64,000 bases of DNA from Candidatus Bathyarchaeota archaeon (GTDB lineage: Archaea; Thermoproteota; Bathyarchaeia; Bathyarchaeales; Bathycorpusculaceae), in the NCBI GenBank assembly GCA_003151735.1, contig PLYI01000106.1, positions 1-64,000 of the forward strand. The letters are read 5' to 3'. Positions 60,885 through 64,000 of this stretch are shown here, one piece after another. The position numbers were made by a program, and so were the translations under genes. The stretch's first letter is position 1. Each line of letters opens with the position of its first letter. The notes below the pieces were generated by a model. The model was not told where the DNA came from. It saw only the letters and a list, made by a program, of their open reading frames with translations, and searched no databases.

Positions 60885-62810
60885 ATTACCGAACAATACC
60901 AGCATGACGCATTTGCCACTGCCGCAGTAATAGATACATCCACCAAAAAACCATTCGAAATCGAAAGCCTACTTGAACTTCAAAAATCCCACCGAATAAA
61001 AACTGACTCCATAGAAAACTTGAAAATACCCCTGGAAGACATCATCCCCATATTGAGAAAAGCCAAAGTAAACCTGCCAGAAGCTTTCTTCAAAGACTTA
61101 GCCTCAAAATTAGGGTTACCTTTTCTCCCATACTCTAAAGTTAAAACGCTATATCAAGAGGAACAAAAAAGTAAACTCATAACCGTTTTGCCTACCCCAT
61201 CATAAGCAAATACCAAGTCATTCCATTGGAGATTAAAGGTTCAGTTATAGATTTAGCTGTTGACAACCCCTTAGACGGCAAAGTTATGGTCACTATTCAA
61301 TATTTGTTTAGTGCCTGGAAGATTAACCTGCGAGTTGTCTCCACAAAGGCAATTGAATGGGCAATCGACAATATTTACCGCGAAATTCACAGAGAACGCG
61401 ATGCTTGATCTCTACAACCGTGCACCTGACCAATCCGCCTATAGAGTACTATACCCCAAACAAAAATACTTCATAATATCAGTAATTGCCGCAATCATTG
61501 TTAGCGCGATTATAAGTTCAACATTAACCATTATGGCTCTGTTTGCTTTAATCAGCATCGGATACTTCATAGTTAATCCCATCAGAATCTACATTTCACT
61601 TAGAGGATTTCGAGGAGCCAGAGCGCTTACAAAAATAACCAAAGAGGAAAATGCTTTGCAACAAAAAACAGCGACCTACCCGTCTACACCATTTTAATCC
61701 CCGTTTTTTCACGAATCAAAAATATTAGCCCAAAACCTGCGAAACATGTACAACCTTAACTATCCAAAAAATAAACTTGACATAAAAATCTTGATGGAAG
61801 AAAAAGACGAAGAAACAATCAATGAAGCCAAACTTCTCGGGTTATTTGGATCGCCCAAAAAAATGGTCAAGGGCATTCCACGCGAGGAATATACTGATTT
61901 CCTTAAACTTTTTGATCCGATTATAGTTCCTTCTGCAAAAATAACAATTAAGCCACGCGCCTGCAACTATGGATTAATACCGGCAAAAGGCGAGCTGATC
62001 GTCATATATGATGCTGAAGACAAACCCGACCCAGATCAACTCAGAAAAGCCGCCATTGTTTTTCTACGTTCAAGCAAGGATATTATCTGTCTACAGTCGA
62101 AGCTTACTATCTATAATGCGGATGAAAACGTTCTAACGAAGTGGTATTCGATTGAATATGCAAATTGGTTTGAGTTTTATTTGCAGGGGCTTGATTGGGT
62201 TGAAGCTCCTATTCCGTTGGGTGGAACAAGTAATCATTTCCGAAAAAAGAGCCTTGACGAGCTCGGACGGTGGGATCCATATAACGTTACTGAAGACGCC
62301 GATATAGGTATAAGATTGGCACGTCAAAAAATGAAAACTGAAATGATAAATAGTTACACCTACGAAGAGGCTCCTGTAGAGGTTAAAAGTTGGATTCGCC
62401 AGAGGTCTCGGTGGTACAAGGGTCACCTTCAAACATACCTTGTTCACAAGCGACATCCGGGGGGACTCTTCAAGGATTTGGGTGTGGAAGGATTCCTAAA
62501 GTTACAGCTAACTTTCGGGGCTGATGTTTTTATTCCCATCATAAATCCAGTACTGTGGATACTTACAGCAGCAAGTTTTCTGTTGCCAATAAATTTAAGC
62601 AGGCTAAATCCAAGTTACTTGCAGTATATCTGTCTCTTCAACTTGGTAGCAGGCAACGCTTCTTACCTGTCAATCTACGTGATATCTTGCGTGAAACTGA
62701 AAAAATACCGTTATGCCCCCTATGCATTGCTGATGCCGCTGTATTGGGTGCTCCATAGCATAGCAAGTTGGAGAGGACTAATTCAGCTGATAAAAAACCC
62801 TTTCTACTAG
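60885..62810 (+). pseudogene. Broken NfrB-like glycosyltransferase (MshEN domain plus GT2)
   Basis: First an MshEN/T2SSE-N domain: FKDLASKLGLPFLPYSKVKT, then after a frameshift at the CCCC run 61195-61198 YQVIPLEIKGSVIDLAVDNP. Next a membrane segment from ATG 61400 (DLYNRAPDQSAYRVLYPKQK), a shift near 61670 (DLPVYTILIPVF) and another near 61711 (FHESKILAQNLRNMY). The rest is a GT2 domain: YDAEDKPDP (DxD), GGTSNHFRKKSL, VTEDADIG, RQRSRWYKG and C-terminal helices. At least three frameshifts, and no ATG, GTG or TTG in frame before 61020. Bacterial NfrB has the same two domain types. The GT2 segment alone (61746-62810) remains open but lacks the start of its domain. Confidence 0.8.
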
Positions 62811-62918
62811 GATAAAACCAGCCACGGCACCTCAAAAATTGCAAAATAAAACCGCTTGCGTCGCTAGAAAACGTAAATTAACTTCTATGATGATGCTCAT
62901 AGCTTGGACGATGAGAAA

Positions 62919-63002
62919 ATCGAGGTACGATGAAGCGGAAGGCGGGGTTAATAATGCTGGAAGCTTGTGAAGACTTTTTCCGCTATTGAGTCCACAACTA
63001 AA
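62919..63002 (+). repeat. 84-bp direct repeat, copy 1
   Basis: Begins ATCGAGGTACGATGAAG and ends CCACAACTAA. Copy 2 starts 110 bases later and differs at only five or six positions. Confidence 0.8.
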
Positions 63003-63028
63003 AGATTTCCTCACTATAAAGTGAGTGT

Positions 63029-63112
63029 ATCGAGGTACGATGAAGTGGAAGGCGGGGTTAATAATGCTGGAAGCTTGTGAAGTCTTTTTCCGCTACCGAG
63101 ACCACAACTAAA
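63029..63112 (+). repeat. 84-bp direct repeat, copy 2
   Basis: Second copy of the 84-bp unit; differences include GAAGTGG for GAAGCGG, GAAGTC for GAAGAC and TACCGAGA for TATTGAGT. The spacers before the two copies are unrelated. Confidence 0.8.
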
Positions 63113-63203
63113 CCTGAATTTTGAATGTTCCAGTTTTGGAACGTTCTGTTCCTTGAGTAGAACTAAATCGCCGTTAGCCCTTAGAGTCAAGCGGTGAAAA
63201 TGG

Positions 63204-64000
63204 ATGCGAAAATGGCTTGAAAAATACGCGGGTTCCACTCGATTTTGGGTTTTAGTGTTAGTTTCCGTTTACCTTGGGTACGCTTTGTACTTTGCAATTT
63301 ATGGATTGCAGTTTAGTCTACAATTGACTTCCGACCACTACGTGTATGGCTTGGTAACTAAGAATCCGTGGTGGTGGATTGTCCTCTACTACGGCAGTGA
63401 AGGCGTCGCAGGCTCTGTGGCAATTGTGCTTCGCGCCTTCGCAGGCATATTCGCTTTCTACGCAGCTTTCCTCTGGTGGAGAGAAAAAGATAGCGCAGTA
63501 CCTGCAATCCGAAAAAATGTGGGCAGAGTCCTGCTTTTGGAAGCTGGATTCTTCTTAGCGTTGATTCCTTCTATAATCGCTGCGTTCGCATACAACCTGA
63601 CCAGCGAGTACCTCTTCTACTTCGACCACACCCCTGAACACATCCTCCTCTATGGCACCGCAATACCCTGCCTAGCAATCGTTCTGGTAGTTCCGCCGCT
63701 ACTGCTGAAGCTGAGGGCAACAATAAAGCGTCAAGCGCCTGTTCAGACCATCGTTAAGTGGAGTTGCCTAACTGGCGTGGCATACCTTTTTGTTGTTTTC
63801 TGGTTTAACTACACGATGCTCTGGGCAGCCACTATGGTACCGTACCCACGCGCATACGAAGTCTACGGATTAAACTTCTTGCTTCAACCCACAAATTTCC
63901 TGAGCTTTAGCGTTACCGTATTTGGGCTCTTCGCATTAGCCGCAACTGCGTTAGCGATCGCTCTGCCAGCAATCAAAAAACCCGTCTCACCACTCAACCT
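63204..64000 (+). CDS. Polytopic membrane protein, cut by window end
   Basis: An open frame of 265 codons from ATG 63204 (GGTG seven to eight bases upstream) that runs off the window. At least six membrane helices: FWVLVLVSVYLGYALYFAIY, AFAGIFAFYAAFLW, LLLEAGFFLALIPSIIAAFA, LAIVLVVPPLLLKL, WSCLTGVAYLFVVFWFNY and SVTVFGLFALAATALAIAL. Two outer loops are aromatic-rich (DHYVYGLVTKNPWWW). No family recognised. Confidence 0.7.
   Translation, partial: MRKWLEKYAGSTRFWVLVLVSVYLGYALYFAIYGLQFSLQLTSDHYVYGLVTKNPWWWIVLYYGSEGVAGSVAIVLRAFAGIFAFYAAFLWWREKDSAVPAIRKNVGRVLLLEAGFFLALIPSIIAAFAYNLTSEYLFYFDHTPEHILLYGTAIPCLAIVLVVPPLLLKLRATIKRQAPVQTIVKWSCLTGVAYLFVVFWFNYTMLWAATMVPYPRAYEVYGLNFLLQPTNFLSFSVTVFGLFALAATALAIALPAIKKPVSPLN

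Larger units (their letters stand above)
62811..63203. other. Non-coding region with tandem repeat
   Basis: About 390 bases between the broken glycosyltransferase and the last membrane gene. It holds two 84-bp direct repeats, a hairpin CTCAC/GTGAG at about 63010-63025 between them, and no likely gene; the minus-strand frames across the repeats change at non-synonymous sites. Confidence 0.5.

Noticed and set aside
62832-63238. Minus-strand frames across the 84-bp repeats
   Set aside because: Both give the same peptide pattern only because the DNA is repeated; differences between copies change amino acids freely.
1-64000. CRISPR arrays, cas genes, rRNA genes, insertion sequences
   Set aside because: Looked for on both strands; no regularly spaced repeats, Cas motifs, rRNA cores or transposase genes with terminal repeats were seen.

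Overview
The window is a chromosomal segment of an anaerobic archaeon of the TACK group, most likely a Bathyarchaeia (MCG) lineage. The domain is clear from archaeal RpoB and RpoA, L30e, archaeal NusA, EF-2, PurP, NucS, TrmB, archaeal-type phosphoglycerate mutase and a tRNA-Leu with introns. RpoA is one unsplit chain and RpoB is unsplit, which fits Bathyarchaeia and its relatives better than Euryarchaeota or Crenarchaeota. Naming the lineage is inference. Many genes start at TTG, and four-base stop/start overlaps (ATGA, TTGA) are common.

Layout. 1-2.2 kb: a remnant of a tailed provirus (head-tail connector, gp10-like, tail terminator, truncated tail-tube gene) that ends abruptly inside a host gene. 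2.8-8.3 kb: small Cys peptide, pyruvate kinase, PAP2 lipid phosphatase, HdrC-HdrB, YgbA-like protein and a frameshifted gene. 8.4-12.3 kb: purine genes purE-purC-purP-purP. 12.3-16.6 kb: atypical kinase, an EF-2 paralogue lacking the diphthamide site, an OGG1-type glycosylase and a CAU tRNA. 17-18.8 kb: nicotinamidase-like hydrolase and an M24 peptidase. 19-25.5 kb: two copies of an aldehyde:ferredoxin oxidoreductase plus polyferredoxin module flanking a MoaD-like gene. 25.5-33 kb: UppP, TrmB regulator, large surface beta-propeller protein, oligoendopeptidase F. 33-35.5 kb: small paralogous proteins, a tRNA-Leu(CAA) with two introns, a DNA methylase and a mini PD-(D/E)XK protein. 36-44 kb: rpoB-rpoA-rpl30e-nusA. 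44-47.4 kb: a decayed surface-protein gene and a membrane-bound HTH regulator. 47.7-51.1 kb: a three-gene overlapping operon that I read as a compact Smc5/6-like complex (SMC ATPase, Nse4-like kleisin, Nse3/MAGE-like winged-helix protein). 51-55 kb: small membrane protein, methyltransferase, NucS, NosD-like surface protein. 55.3-57.2 kb: a small integrase cassette with a frameshift. 58-64 kb: ApgM, a CtaB fragment, a broken NfrB-like glycosyltransferase, a tandem 84-bp repeat and a membrane protein cut by the window end.

How the genes fit together. AOR/polyferredoxin and HdrBC point to ferredoxin-based anaerobic metabolism of aldehydes or related substrates, with MoaD for tungstopterin. Pyruvate kinase and ApgM belong to lower glycolysis. 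purE-C-P-P covers late purine synthesis by the archaeal formate-dependent route. The strongest unusual items are the Smc5/6-like operon, the diphthamide-less EF-2, two candidate AUA start codons, and a palindrome GTCAA-N6-TTGAC placed before three genes for secreted or membrane products. Frameshifts and stops are confined to accessory genes while long core genes are intact, so most of the broken genes look like real pseudogenes and not sequencing error.
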